Assembly: GCA_026770575.1 (NCBI GenBank)
Contig: MU657289.1
Coordinates: 1-44,056, forward strand
From: Pelagophyceae sp. CCMP2097
Taxonomy: Eukaryota; Sar; Pelagophyceae
Direction of reading: 5' to 3'
Length of the DNA: 44,056 bases
Program-made: the position numbers and the translations under genes
The notes under the pieces: generated by a model
The model's database searches: none
The model's input: only the letters and a program-made list of their open reading frames with translations
What the model was told of the DNA's origin: nothing
Shown here: positions 12,666 to 21,910 of the stretch, piece by piece
Position numbering within the stretch: position 1 is the stretch's first letter
Layout: each line of letters opens with the position of its first letter

Positions 12666-13080
12666 CAAGGCGACTCACGCGATGTCGACGCGGTCCCGGC
12701 GCTTGAGCTTGTCCTTGCGCGCCTCGTTCTTCGCGTAGTCAAGATCCGACCCCGACGAGTGCCGATCGCTGCCGCCTCTTTTTGCCCGCGAAGACGCCTT
12801 GTCGCGGCGCCCCATCGTGCCTAGTTTCCTTGCCCCGCTCTCGCCGCGCCGAGTGTTTCGTGCGGTCAGGAGCTCCGACGCTTCGAAGCCCGGCGCCCGG
12901 CGGCTGAGCTGCTGACGAAAGCGGCGAGATTCTTCAAGATTTGCTTCAAGATCCTCGGACACTGGTCTAAAGGGAGACAGATTTCCCGCCTTTAAGGCAG
13001 TTGGTCCCTGGGATTCCCTTTGGCGCGCCTGGCGGGCGCTGTGGGCGCTCGGCCGAGGCGCCACTGCGCGCGCTCATGGA

Positions 13081-13125
13081 NNNNNNNNNNNNNNNNNNNN
13101 NNNNNNNNNNNNNNNNNNNNNNNNN
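13081..13125. other. Run of 45 N
   Basis: Unresolved bases. It sits between the proposed first exon of the SET/PHD gene and a hairpin repeat, so any promoter or upstream exon there is hidden. Confidence 1.
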
Positions 13126-13180
13126 ACTCTCTGCGGGAGTCTGCGTTTTTTTAAGCTCTTCAGAGTTCGGCTTCTGGTGG

Positions 13181-13259
13181 GCCAACTTGTGGCCTGAGAG
13201 GCGATAAACCGAGTCCACCTTAGTCCTGGCCATTATCGCCCCTCAGGCCACAAGTTGGG
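13181..13259. repeat. Inverted repeat with 27-bp arms
   Basis: The left arm 13181-13207 (starting GCCAACTTGTGGCCTGAG) is the reverse complement of the right arm 13233-13259 with about two mismatches, separated by 25 bases. RNA or single-stranded DNA would form a strong hairpin. It could be a MITE-like remnant or a fold-back that stalled sequencing next to the N run. Positions 13260-13709 hold no recognised gene. Confidence 0.85.
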
Positions 13260-13709
13260 CGGGTCTGTGGCGCGCCAGACGCGGCAGACGCACAAAAAAC
13301 ACCAAAAAGCTGGAAAGCTCCCTAAGCCGAGGCGGTCGAACCATAAATAAATCCATTTTATTGAGCACCCGAAGCTTAACGGATTCCCTAAAGCTTAAAA
13401 CTTTAACAAAAAGGGCAATTTCATGAATCGAAAAGTTCCCAGAATTGAAAGCGAAGTTCCACACGTTTTGGCCAAGCTTTTGCCAAACCCATGAGCGCCG
13501 CGTTGCCCTTGCCACGGCGCGTCCCTCCCACACACTGAGGGTGGCGTAGCCCAGCCGCAAGGCGACGGCGGGCCAGGACGACGCGGACGGCGGCCCCTCC
13601 GTGCTCGCGCTCGAGAGTCTTCCCTAACCAAAAAAGGCGTCCAATCCAGACACGAGTACGGATCCATTACGGATCGGCGCCGCGGCACGTGTGCCTTTTC
13701 TCGTCGGTG

Positions 13710-16535
13710 TTACGCGGGTCGCTTGTCCTGCGTCAGCGCCGCCTTGACGGGCGCCTCGTAGCCCGCGTCGGCAAAGGCCTTGGCCATCTTCTCCAAGTCG
13801 GGTGGATAGAACGAGCCGATCTTCTTCCGAGACTAAAAGCGGGCGTCGCGCACGCAGCCTCGCCAAGATGCATCGCCAGCGTCGCCGCCGCGACGCCTCT
13901 GAGCCGCTCCGGGGCCCTTGAGCCTCGGGAGTGCCTTAAAGACTCTGTCGGCCTTTTTCCGTCCCGAGGAAGGATTCTCCGAGGACCCGCTCGCCGGATT
14001 TGCGACCTTTGCGCCGCTTTGCACCTCTGCGGCGATGATGTCGAAGAGCGGCGCGTGCCTCGCCGAACAGCCGCTGGTGGAGAAGGCGACGGCAATCTTC
14101 GTCAGCTCTTGGCTTCGGAACTCGTCGATTTTGAAGCTAGATAGGAAAGTTACTATCCTACATGGAAGTAACTGTAGCTTAGATGGCGGCGGCCAGCCCG
14201 GTGTACTCCGCGTCTGCAATCGTCTTTCCCGGGATATAAATCATCAACCCTCAGATGGAAAGTTCCTATCGCGTGATGCGTCGCATAGAAACGCATCCGT
14301 GGCGGCACACCAACGCCCCCCGGGTCGTCGCGACGGTCCCTGGGGGCGTGCGCACGAGGCCGGCGGACCTCTCCGACGACGCAGGCGACAATTCTTTTTG
14401 CTCCGGAAAGCACCCGTTTCGGCCCCCGACCGGCCTCTCCTGCGCGCCGTCGAGGTAAGCCCCCTCCCCGGGGCAGCCTCTGTGGGCAGCGCACAACTCT
14501 CTTTCGTCGCTCGCCCATGCTCCTCGCGCGTTTGCCCTCTCCGAATCGCGTCGGCGCGGTCTTGGAACCGTACTTCCGCGGCAACGGCGTCGAACAACGA
14601 CGGCGCCGCGATGCCTGCCTTTGCGAAGGCGTAGCTGATATTCGCTAACGCTTCCGGGTGGAAATACTGAATTCGCTTCATCGCTTCTTTTTCCACAACC
14701 TCAAACAGTGCAGGCGCCGGCACGCCCATGGTCGCATAAGCCCAGACCACGTTGGTCAGCGCCTGCGGTGAGAACTCGTTCAATTTCTCCGGCGCTTCCG
14801 CCGCGACGGCGGAGAGAAGAGCCTCGTTCTTGAGGATCAACGAGACCTCTTCCTCGCCGTGGTCGCGGTTGATGAGGGCCACAGACCAACAGAGGTTTGA
14901 CAAATCGGAAGCGCTCCATTCCTCGCCTACAGAAGCCACTCCTCGCCAACGCCGGCCTCCCGCGGCCGCCCGAGGAGCAGTGGGACTGCGCCTCTCTTGC
15001 ACGTCTCTCGACGGCACCCTCCGAAGTGGGACTACGCCACTCAACGGGTCCTCGGGAGACCACGCTCTCTTGCGCGGCCCGCGGGTGCCATGACGGGTGC
15101 GCCCGCGGCCGGCGTCGGTGATCCCCGCTGCAGGGGTCTTTCCGCGAAAGCCGCTGTCCACGCACTCGGCAAAGACCGCCCCGCGATGATGCTCGCCGTG
15201 GCGCGTTCGACGAGGTTCTTCAGCAAATTGACGTTCTCCGGCACCAGCGCGGCCGCGACGAGCGTGCCGCGGTGCTGGCCTGCAACGAAATATCGGCGGA
15301 CCCGAAAGAGTGAAAGCGTCTGAACTTCAATGATAACGGGCTTGAATTTGCAAATCCTTGCATCGAAAATTTGGAATCTGTAAGTGGCAGAGGCAACATT
15401 GAACGCGCATTCGAGAGGGACGCATTCGAGTGGCCGCGTCTTCGGCACCACGATGCTCCATCCGTCGGGCCTTCCCCTCGCCTTCCCGCATGGCTCCGAC
15501 GCACCGAGGCTGTGCATGGTCGTGGCGACGTGTCTCGCGTTATAGCTGCTCCCATACTCCGAAATCAGCGCCAACACCGCCGCCGCACTGACGGCCTTGA
15601 CGATGAGCGAGTGCAGGACCACCTAGAGCGGGTATTATGGTTCCATACTCCTTTTGAGAAAGACGCTGCGAAAGGCGTTGTCGACGTGCCCCGGCGCCTT
15701 CGGCGCCGATGCGCTCGTGGCCAGGTTAAAGCCTTTTGGGCCGAAGAGGGCGGTGAAGACGGCGGTGCGGACCGAGTTGGTGGCCATCTTGACGTACATG
15801 GGATTGCCCTGGACCAAGCTTCCGTCTAATTTGGCAATCACCTAACAGCACGCGTCGCACACACTGCGCGTCGCACCCCAGGCACCGACCGGCCAGCCGA
15901 CCCATTCCTGGAGAGCCCCGGGGCCTTGGGAGTCGCCGGGGGACACGTCAGTCCCCGGGGGACACGTCCTTGAGAGCCCACAGGCCTTGAGAGCCGCCCT
16001 TGAGAGCCGCCGGACTTTCACGAGCCCTCGGGCTCCGTCCCGGAGAGCCCCTTTCGCCACGGCTCTGACGCTTACCTCTGCGTGGGAGAGCGGCAAGTCG
16101 TCGCTGAGCGTGACGAAGGCAAAGTGCGAGTGCGTGCCGCCCTTGCCGGGGGGGATGACGACGCGGACGATGCCGCACAAGGGCGCGAAGCTAGCGGATA
16201 GCGTTCGGAGAAGCTATGGCGGCGAGCGTCGCGCAGCCTCGAGGCCCCTCGCAGTGCGCCGGGGTCTCGCGCGGCCTCTGCCGGACGCGGCCGGCTCGCG
16301 CTTTGCGGACGTGTGAGGCCTTGCACGTCGTCGCTAAATTGCGGACAAAGATCTGCGCACCCGCCGACGCCTGCACCGCCTCCGCCGCCGCCGCCGCGGG
16401 AACAAACGGCTTCGCCGGCGCCGCTAGAGAAGAGAAAGGCGCCCGGACCGCCGACCGCCACAAGCCTGCACTGCCGCCGCCGGAAACGGCGCCGAGTGCG
16501 CGGCCCACGAGGCTGCGGCAGTGCGGCGCGAGCAT
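13710..16535 (-). CDS. Gene A: RRM plus 37-residue-repeat protein
   Basis: Eight exons were assembled by hand: 16535-16311, 16213-16076, 15841-15665, 15622-15505, 15279-15166, 14926-14569, 14136-14025 and 13832-13710. They total 455 codons in one frame, ending in TAA. The leader (LVGRALGAVSGGGSAGLWRS) is Arg/Ser/Ala-rich, as in organelle presequences. The RRM spans exons 1-3, with RNP2 IFVRNL and RNP1 HSHFAFVTL. A linker region with SSYNARHVATTMHSLG, shared with genes B-E, precedes 37-residue helical repeats such as ALTNVVWAYATMGVPAPALF. Junctions were chosen so that repeat spacing matches gene B; the last two introns fall at the same point in the repeat, after or near the AAE helix. There is no RAP domain. 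The family is expected to bind organellar RNA; that is inference. The fourth exon's upstream intron is only 42 nt. Confidence 0.8.
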
Positions 16536-16735
16536 CGGGGGCCGTAGGGAGCGCCTCGACTGCGCCTTCGGTCCGAGTCGGAGAGTTTAAACTCGCTGAA
16601 AGGAAACCCGCCGCCGGAGCTCTGACAGACTCGCGCGCAGCATTCTTGCCAAAGACGGCCACGGCTGAAAGGCGGCAGCGAGGGCTCGCGGCGCGCCACC
16701 GCGGAGGCAGTTTTGAGGCAGACGATTTTGTCGAG

Positions 16736-19040
16736 ATGCAGAGCTCCGGCGCCAGCGCGCAGCGAGACCTGCACCGAGCAGCGTCAAGGATCATATGCAC
16801 TACACTCCATCTCAAACCAAGCATCCCTAGGCACGCTGAGGCGCGCGTCTGCCTCGTGTCCGACTCGGCGCGGCGGGGCGTCGTCGAGTCACAAGTCGCT
16901 GGAAGACACTGGGCCGTGCGGTTCGCCGACAAGAGCCGCAACATTCGCGCCAACGACCTCGAGGTGCTGCCGTCCGACGACCCGACGTTCGAGCCGTCAA
17001 AAGCTCCGCAGAGCGGGCACGAGAGACAACAAGAGGAGCGGACGACCAGCATGACCGAAGGCGCCGTGCACGTTGGGGCGCGCGTCTGCCTCGCGAGCGA
17101 CTCGGCGCGGCGCGGCGTCGTCGAGTCACAAGGCGGTGGAGACTGTTGGGCCGTGCGGTTCGCCGATAAGAGCCGCAACGTCCACGTCAAGGACCTCACG
17201 GTGCTGCCGTCCGACGACGTGGCGTTCAAGCCGTCGCAAGCGCCGCAAAGCGGGAGGGAGAAGCGGCAAGAGGCGCAGGCGACTACCCTCGCGGCACGAG
17301 GCGTGCATGTTGGGGCGCGCGTCTGCCTCGCGAGCGACTCGGCGCGGCGCGGCGTCGTCGAGTCACAAGCCGATAGATCCTGGTGGACTGTGCGGTTCGC
17401 CGACAAGAGCCGCGACATCCGCGTCAACGACCTCGTGGTGCTGCCGTCTAACGACGCCACGTTCGAGCCGTCGCAAGCTCCGCCGGGCTGGGAGGAGAAA
17501 CGATAAGAGGAGCGGGCGGCCAGCGTGGCGAAACGCGGCCTGCACGTTGGTGCGCGCGTCTGCCTCGTGGCCGACTCGGCGCGGCGCGGCGTCATCGAGT
17601 CACAAGGCATCGGAGGCTGCTGCACCATGCGGTTCGCGGACAAGAGCTGCAACATTCGCGTCAACAAACTCGTAGTGCTGTCGTCTGACGACGCCACGTT
17701 CGAGCCGTCGCAAGCTCCGCCGGACTGGGAGGAGAAACGACAAGAGGAGCGGGTGACCTTCGTGGCGAAACGCGGCGTGCACGCTGGGGCGCGCGTCTGC
17801 CTCATGTCCGACTCGGCGCGGCGCGGCGTCGTCGAGTCACAAGCCGATAGATCCTGGTGGACCGTGCGGTTCGCCAACAAGAGCCGCAACATCCGCGTCA
17901 ACGACCTCAAGGTGCTGCCGTCCGAGGACGCCACGTTCAAGCCGTCGCAGGCTCCGCAGAGCAAGAACGAGAGACGAAAAGAGACGGGGGCCAAGGCCAG
18001 TGCCACGAACCGGGCGCTCATTGGAGCGACTCCACCAGCTGCCGCATCGAGCCGCAAACGCCGCGCCGAGGCTTTGGACGATGACACGGCCGCCGCCGCC
18101 GCGGCTGAGGCCTTGGGAGACGACGCAGGTAAAATCGCCGCGGCCGAGGCCTCTGACGACGGCGATGAGCCCGGCGATGGTGCTTTTGACGACGAGACAC
18201 GAGCGAAGCGGCTGAAAGGCCTCGACGCCGAGGCGCTTGAGTCGGCGCCGCTGCCGAGCAGCCTCTATAGCGCGCATGGCGAGATCTCGCGGCTGCGGGC
18301 GCTCGTTGTCGCGGTCACGGAGGACCGGACGCAGGTAAAATCGCCGCGGCCGAGGCCTCTGACGACGGCGATGAGCCCGGCGATGGTGCTTTTGACGACG
18401 AGACACGAGCGAAGCGGCTGAAAGGCCTCGACGCCGAGGCGCTTGAGTCGGCGCCGCTGCCGAGCAGCCTCTATAGCGCGCATGGCGAGATCTCGCGGCT
18501 GCGGGCGCTCGTTGTCGCGGTCACGGAGGACCGGGACGCGGTCACGGAGGACCGGGACGATGCGCACCGCGAGAACGCAAGGCTGCGGGCGCTCGTTGGT
18601 GCGTTCGTCGAAACGATCGACGTCGACGCGGGCGGAGCCCTCGAGGCCGCGGCCAAGGCCGCTGCACGGCACCGCGCGAGGGCGGCGCCGGCGAGCGGCC
18701 TCGCCGCCCTCGCCTCGCTCCACGCGCGTCACACGAGACCATTTACGTCGCGATCAATGAGGAGAGAGACAGGGTCACTGAGGAGAGGGACAAGGTCGTG
18801 GAGGACCGGGACGACCAAGCGGACGAGCGCATGACGGCGTACGAGTTCATCGAGCGGCAGAAAGATGTGTTCGGCGGCCTGAAGGATGACATCAGCGGCC
18901 TGCGGCGGGAGATCGACGACCTGCGACGGGAGGCGCGGTGCCGCGACGCTGCGCTCGAGGCCGGAGCGCGCCGCGTCGTCGAGGCCGACGCCATCGAGGC
19001 GCCGCCGCCGCCGCCGATACGACGTGCGCGCCAGATGTGA
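16736..19040 (+). CDS. Protein with five 79-residue SH3/Tudor-like repeats and coiled-coil tail, frame interrupted
   Basis: From a possible Met at 16736 the frame enters five tandem units, each with GARVCL, SDSARRGVVESQ, WxVRFADKSRNIRVNDL and VLPSDDATFEPSQAP. The short beta-rich unit resembles SH3-like or Tudor-like barrels, but I do not recognise the exact family. A TAA at 17504-17506 interrupts unit 3 where unit 4 has CAA (17741). After unit 5 come a basic stretch (SRKRR, nuclear-signal-like), an Ala/Asp-rich acidic region, and then helical EISRLRALV / EDRDDAHREN coiled coil. Reading the coiled coil requires removing a 206-bp duplicated segment at 18129-18334 as an intron; unspliced, the frame stops at 18419. 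A further frame change near 18730 is needed to reach the final coiled coil (GLKDDISGLRREIDDLRREA) and proline tail ending at 19040. It may be a decaying gene or contain local sequence errors. It is divergent from gene A. Confidence 0.55.
16841..18026 (+). repeat. Five tandem coding units of 237 bp
   Basis: The GCGCGCGTCTGCCTC block recurs at about 16841, 17078, 17314, 17552 and 17789, a spacing of 236-238 bp (79 codons). Units 3 and 5 share the segment GCCGATAGATCCTGGTGGAC, so exchange between units is likely. Confidence 0.9.
18125..18536 (+). repeat. Perfect tandem duplication, 206-bp unit, flanked by CAGGT
   Basis: The segment beginning GCAGGTAAAATCGCCGCGG at 18125 is repeated at 18331 without a difference that I can see, up to GAGGACCGG. 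The unit length of 206 is not a multiple of three. Both copies start with GCAG followed by GTAAAA, so the first copy can act as a GTAAAA...GCAG intron at 18129-18334. Confidence 0.92.
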
Positions 19041-19349
19041 ACGCGCGCCAAGGCCAAGGACGACGGCACGGGCGCTGCTGCCGAGGCCTCGGACGTCGCG
19101 CGTGCGCCACGCCGCGGGCACGTGTGCCCCGAGCTTTTTGAAATCATCAGCGCGACGGCGGCGGTGCGACGACGGCGGCGCGACGACGGCGGCGCTCCTC
19201 GACTGCGCGCGCCTTGCGCCAAGTGCCACGACGGCCTTTCGATGCCGCCTTTGCGGGCCGGCCGACTGCCCCGCGCGGTGCCGACTAACGACGACCTGTT
19301 TTCTGTGAGTGCGGCCCTTGCGGCGCTCCGGCGAGGACGGGCCCAAGGA
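19041..19349. other. Convergent intergenic region
   Basis: The plus-strand repeat gene and the minus-strand golgin end toward each other here. I see no gene and no obvious polyadenylation signal. Confidence 0.4.
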
Positions 19350-21238
19350 TTAGTAGAACCAGCCCGCCTTCTGCACCTCGACGGCGGCCTTTTCGTCTGG
19401 CGTAAAGCCGAGGACGACGAGAATGGCACGCTCCATCGTTTCCTTTGAAGCGGGTTCCGTGGTAGCAAGATACCTAGCAACCCATCGATGACCCGGCGCA
19501 ATTGTCGGTGCGCCTCTGGCGAGACGCACTTGATCATGAGGTTCTTCAAGTAGGCGACTTTTGGGTCTTCGGCGGCCGGTGCTGCGCGGCCCGCGCGCGC
19601 CTCGGCCGCGCCGCGCGTGCCCAAAGCATCCAGCGCCGCCGATGCCTGAAAGGCCTCGGCATGAGGCGCGGCGCGCGAGCTCTGGCGCCGACGGTCCGCG
19701 CAAAGGTGCACGTACTACCTTTCCGTCGCCGTTGCTGTTGCCGCCGCCGCGCCCCTCGCTAGCCTGCAGCGCCTTCAAAGCGTTGGCGCGGTAGAGCTTG
19801 TACTCTGCCTTGAGGTCGTCGAATTCGTGGATGAGTCGGGCCGTCTCCGACGCGGGGGCCTAGTGTATTGACTCCAATTGTATTGAGCGGTTCCTCGAGA
19901 GTTTCCTCGAGAGTTCCTCTCGACCTTTCCATGCCCGAGCCGTGCGCGGTACCTCGGTGGGCGACTTGAGCATGGCGAGCTCTTGGCGCGCGCGGTCGCG
20001 GTCGTGGCGCAGGGCCTCGTATCTGTTCCGCCACTGCGTGGCCACGGACGTATCTGACCCAGCCGCGGAGATACGATCTCGCTCCAGCTTCAGCGCGGCC
20101 ATGTCCGCGCGCAGCTTCTGCGCCTCGAGCAGCGCCGCGACCTGGCAGGGCAGTAAGCGCGAGGGGCGACGATATAGAGGGCGACAATGTATGGGAAAGT
20201 GATGGTCCTCGTCTGCCCTCGGGCGCGGTTTTTCACGAGTGCGGGCGCGTCCGTCTCGCCGCCGCCGCTGTCGGCGCGCCGCCGGCGCCGCTGCACGGCG
20301 GCGTCGCCGGCGAGGGCGTCTTCGGGCTGGGCGTCCTCGACTGCCGCGGGCGCAAGGGGGGCGTCGCGCTGGTCGACGAGCTGACGTTGCTGCAGCTTCA
20401 GCTCGCGAAGCTGCGCCTCGCGGTACAGCGCGTCCTGCTGCTTGCGCTGGATCTCCGCCTGGACGCGGTACTTGCCTATCGAGAAGGGGTTTTGAGATGG
20501 GTTGATTGGGTTTTCGAGATGCCCGCGCAGCCGTCGCCGATATGGGGCGCTGCTTGCTCGCGGAATTCGTCCTGCGCCTTTGATACACGTTCTGCCGCTT
20601 CGGTCTCGATTTGGGCGGCGTCTGCTGGTGAGAGAGCGGCTTGCGGGATATGGATCGGCTCTCCCGACTCGACGCGCACGTAGTCCGCCAAGTGTGCCCA
20701 ATCGTCAAACGCGCGCCATTCGATTGCGCCGTCGTCAAACTCGAAGAGGACCCAGTGGCCGCCCTCGGACTCGCGGATGTGGAACGTGGCGCGGACGGGC
20801 AGCGCGTCCGACGGCTCCGCAGACGCCACCTCGCACTCTGCCAGCCGCGACTCGAGGCGAGAGATGCCTGCGCGCGCGCGTCCGCCGCCGCGGCGGCCCC
20901 GCGGCGATCCGAAAAAGGCGTCGGCTTCCGACGGCGTTTGAGGGCTGTCCTCTGGCTTTGCGGGCGTCGGTTTCCTTTTGCGGGCGCGGGCCTTTGCGCG
21001 CGTCCTTTTCCGAGATTTGCGCCTGCTGCGCCTGCATTTGGGCCTGCTGCGCCTGCAGCTTGCCGGCGGCTTGCTTCAGCAGCTGCTGCAGCTTCTCCTG
21101 CTGTGGTCGCGTGTCGACGGCGCGCGCGGCGGCGGGCGTAACCGCGGCGGCTGCGGGCGCCGCCGCGCCGGCGGCGCCGCCCGCACGAGGCGCCGCCGCA
21201 GCCTCCGGCGGCACGGCGCCGCCGGGCGGCGCGTTCAT
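19350..21238 (-). CDS. GRIP-domain golgin-like coiled-coil protein
   Basis: The C-terminus is a GRIP domain, which anchors golgins to the trans-Golgi by binding Arl-type GTPases. Joining the exon ending at 19530 to the last exon 19473-19350 across a 56-nt intron (GTGCGTC...GCTAG) gives YLKNLMIKYLATTEPASKET, then MERAILVVLGFTPDEKAAVE: the YLKN motif, spacing and LGFTPDE are those of GRIP. Upstream exons encode coiled coil: KLQQLLKQAAGKLQAQQAQM near 21080, EIQRKQQDALYREAQLRELK near 20430, LLEAQKLRADMAALKLERDR near 20110, and HEFDDLKAEYKLYRANALK near 19810. A compact, non-coiled segment (20829-20600; GGHWVLFEFDDGAIEWRAFD) lies between. The start at 21238 (MNAPPGG) is a guess; the next upstream Met at 21377 is possible. 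Internal exon borders were not all resolved. Confidence 0.72.
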
Positions 21239-21910
21239 GCGGGCGGCGGAGCCGCGCGCGCCGCTCTCGCCGGGCGGGCAGAGGCCGCGATTTCGAGGAT
21301 TTCTGAAAACGCAGGAAACAGGTTTTGATCAAGTCTTTTACAGGGCCAACTTTCGAGTCGATCGCGAAGTTTTCCACAAAACATATGTTAACAGAGAGGA
21401 TGAGCGCGCGCGATCTCTATCACGCCCTTCCCCCGCGCGGGATTGGGGACATGGACCCTGCGCATCGGCCTACAACCCTCGAACGACGGCTCCGACGCCA
21501 AACGAGCGCGAACCTCGGCGCCGCGCTCTTTTGTGAGAATCTTGATGGCGTCCGACAGGCCAACGACGGGCGATGCCACGGAACTGCTTGGGTGCATCGC
21601 TAGAGGAGGCCGAGGCGCGTGGGCCCACCGCTCCAAATGGCCGGCGGGAGGACCACGGGGCTCGGCGGACGCGCCTCACTCTCAGAGTACCATGGGGTCT
21701 GCGGCGTCGGAGTACCAAGGGGCCTGCGGCGTCGAGTGCCGCGCCGCGCCGCCGCCCGGGCCTAGCAGAGCCTTCGGTACGGGTCCGTGCCGCGTCGGGC
21801 GTTCTTCGAACACTCGATAGGCGTCCATTCAAAGGGGGCGCGGCCATTCGCATGCTCCGACGGCTGCTCCCCGCGTGCTCCCCGCGCAGAGACGCAGCAC
21901 GCAGGTGTGT
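21239..21910. other. Spacer between gene B and the golgin
   Basis: No gene recognised. Positions 21680-21745 contain two similar blocks ending in GTACCATGGGGTCTGCGGCG / GTACCAAGGGGCCTGCGGCG. The golgin promoter presumably lies here. Confidence 0.4.

Larger units (their letters stand above)
3274..12815 (-). pseudogene. Long multi-exon SET/PUB/PHD chromatin-type gene, disrupted
   Basis: Coding-like exons on one strand run from a plausible start (MGRRDKASSRAK, 12815, donor GTGAGT near 12678) to a frame ending at 3274. In transcription order they are: an unidentified domain with 12180-11780 (ALKDVEFVVSEAKHSLQTAA), 11700-11160 and 11000-10680 (NNRVGMGIFLADKGG); a SET domain; a PUB domain; a long frame at 7996-6150 with a PHD finger; then small exons including 5796-5610 (Lys/Arg-rich helices), 5300-5190, 5080-5005, 4830-4450, 4400-4230, 4080-3905 and 3600-3274. 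Acceptors such as CTAG or TTAG precede most exons. The frame carries internal stops: TAG at 10891 and 10879, TAA at 9482, TAG at 8014, TAA at 7157, TGA at 7100 and 6935 (lowest coordinate of each), plus frameshifts at short homopolymer runs near 11935, 11845 and 5925. Flanking codons stay protein-like, so decay would be recent; sequence error is the alternative. It could be two or three genes, since no clear internal boundaries were found. Confidence 0.5.

Noticed and set aside
16072..18087. 671-residue minus-strand frame opposite the five-repeat gene
   Set aside because: It mirrors the 237-bp repeat of the plus-strand gene (recurrent CDSTTPRRAES) and overlaps the first exons of gene A in another frame.
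19860..21377. 505-residue minus-strand frame over the golgin
   Set aside because: Arg/Ala-rich frame-shifted reading. The coiled-coil and GRIP signals lie in the other frames.
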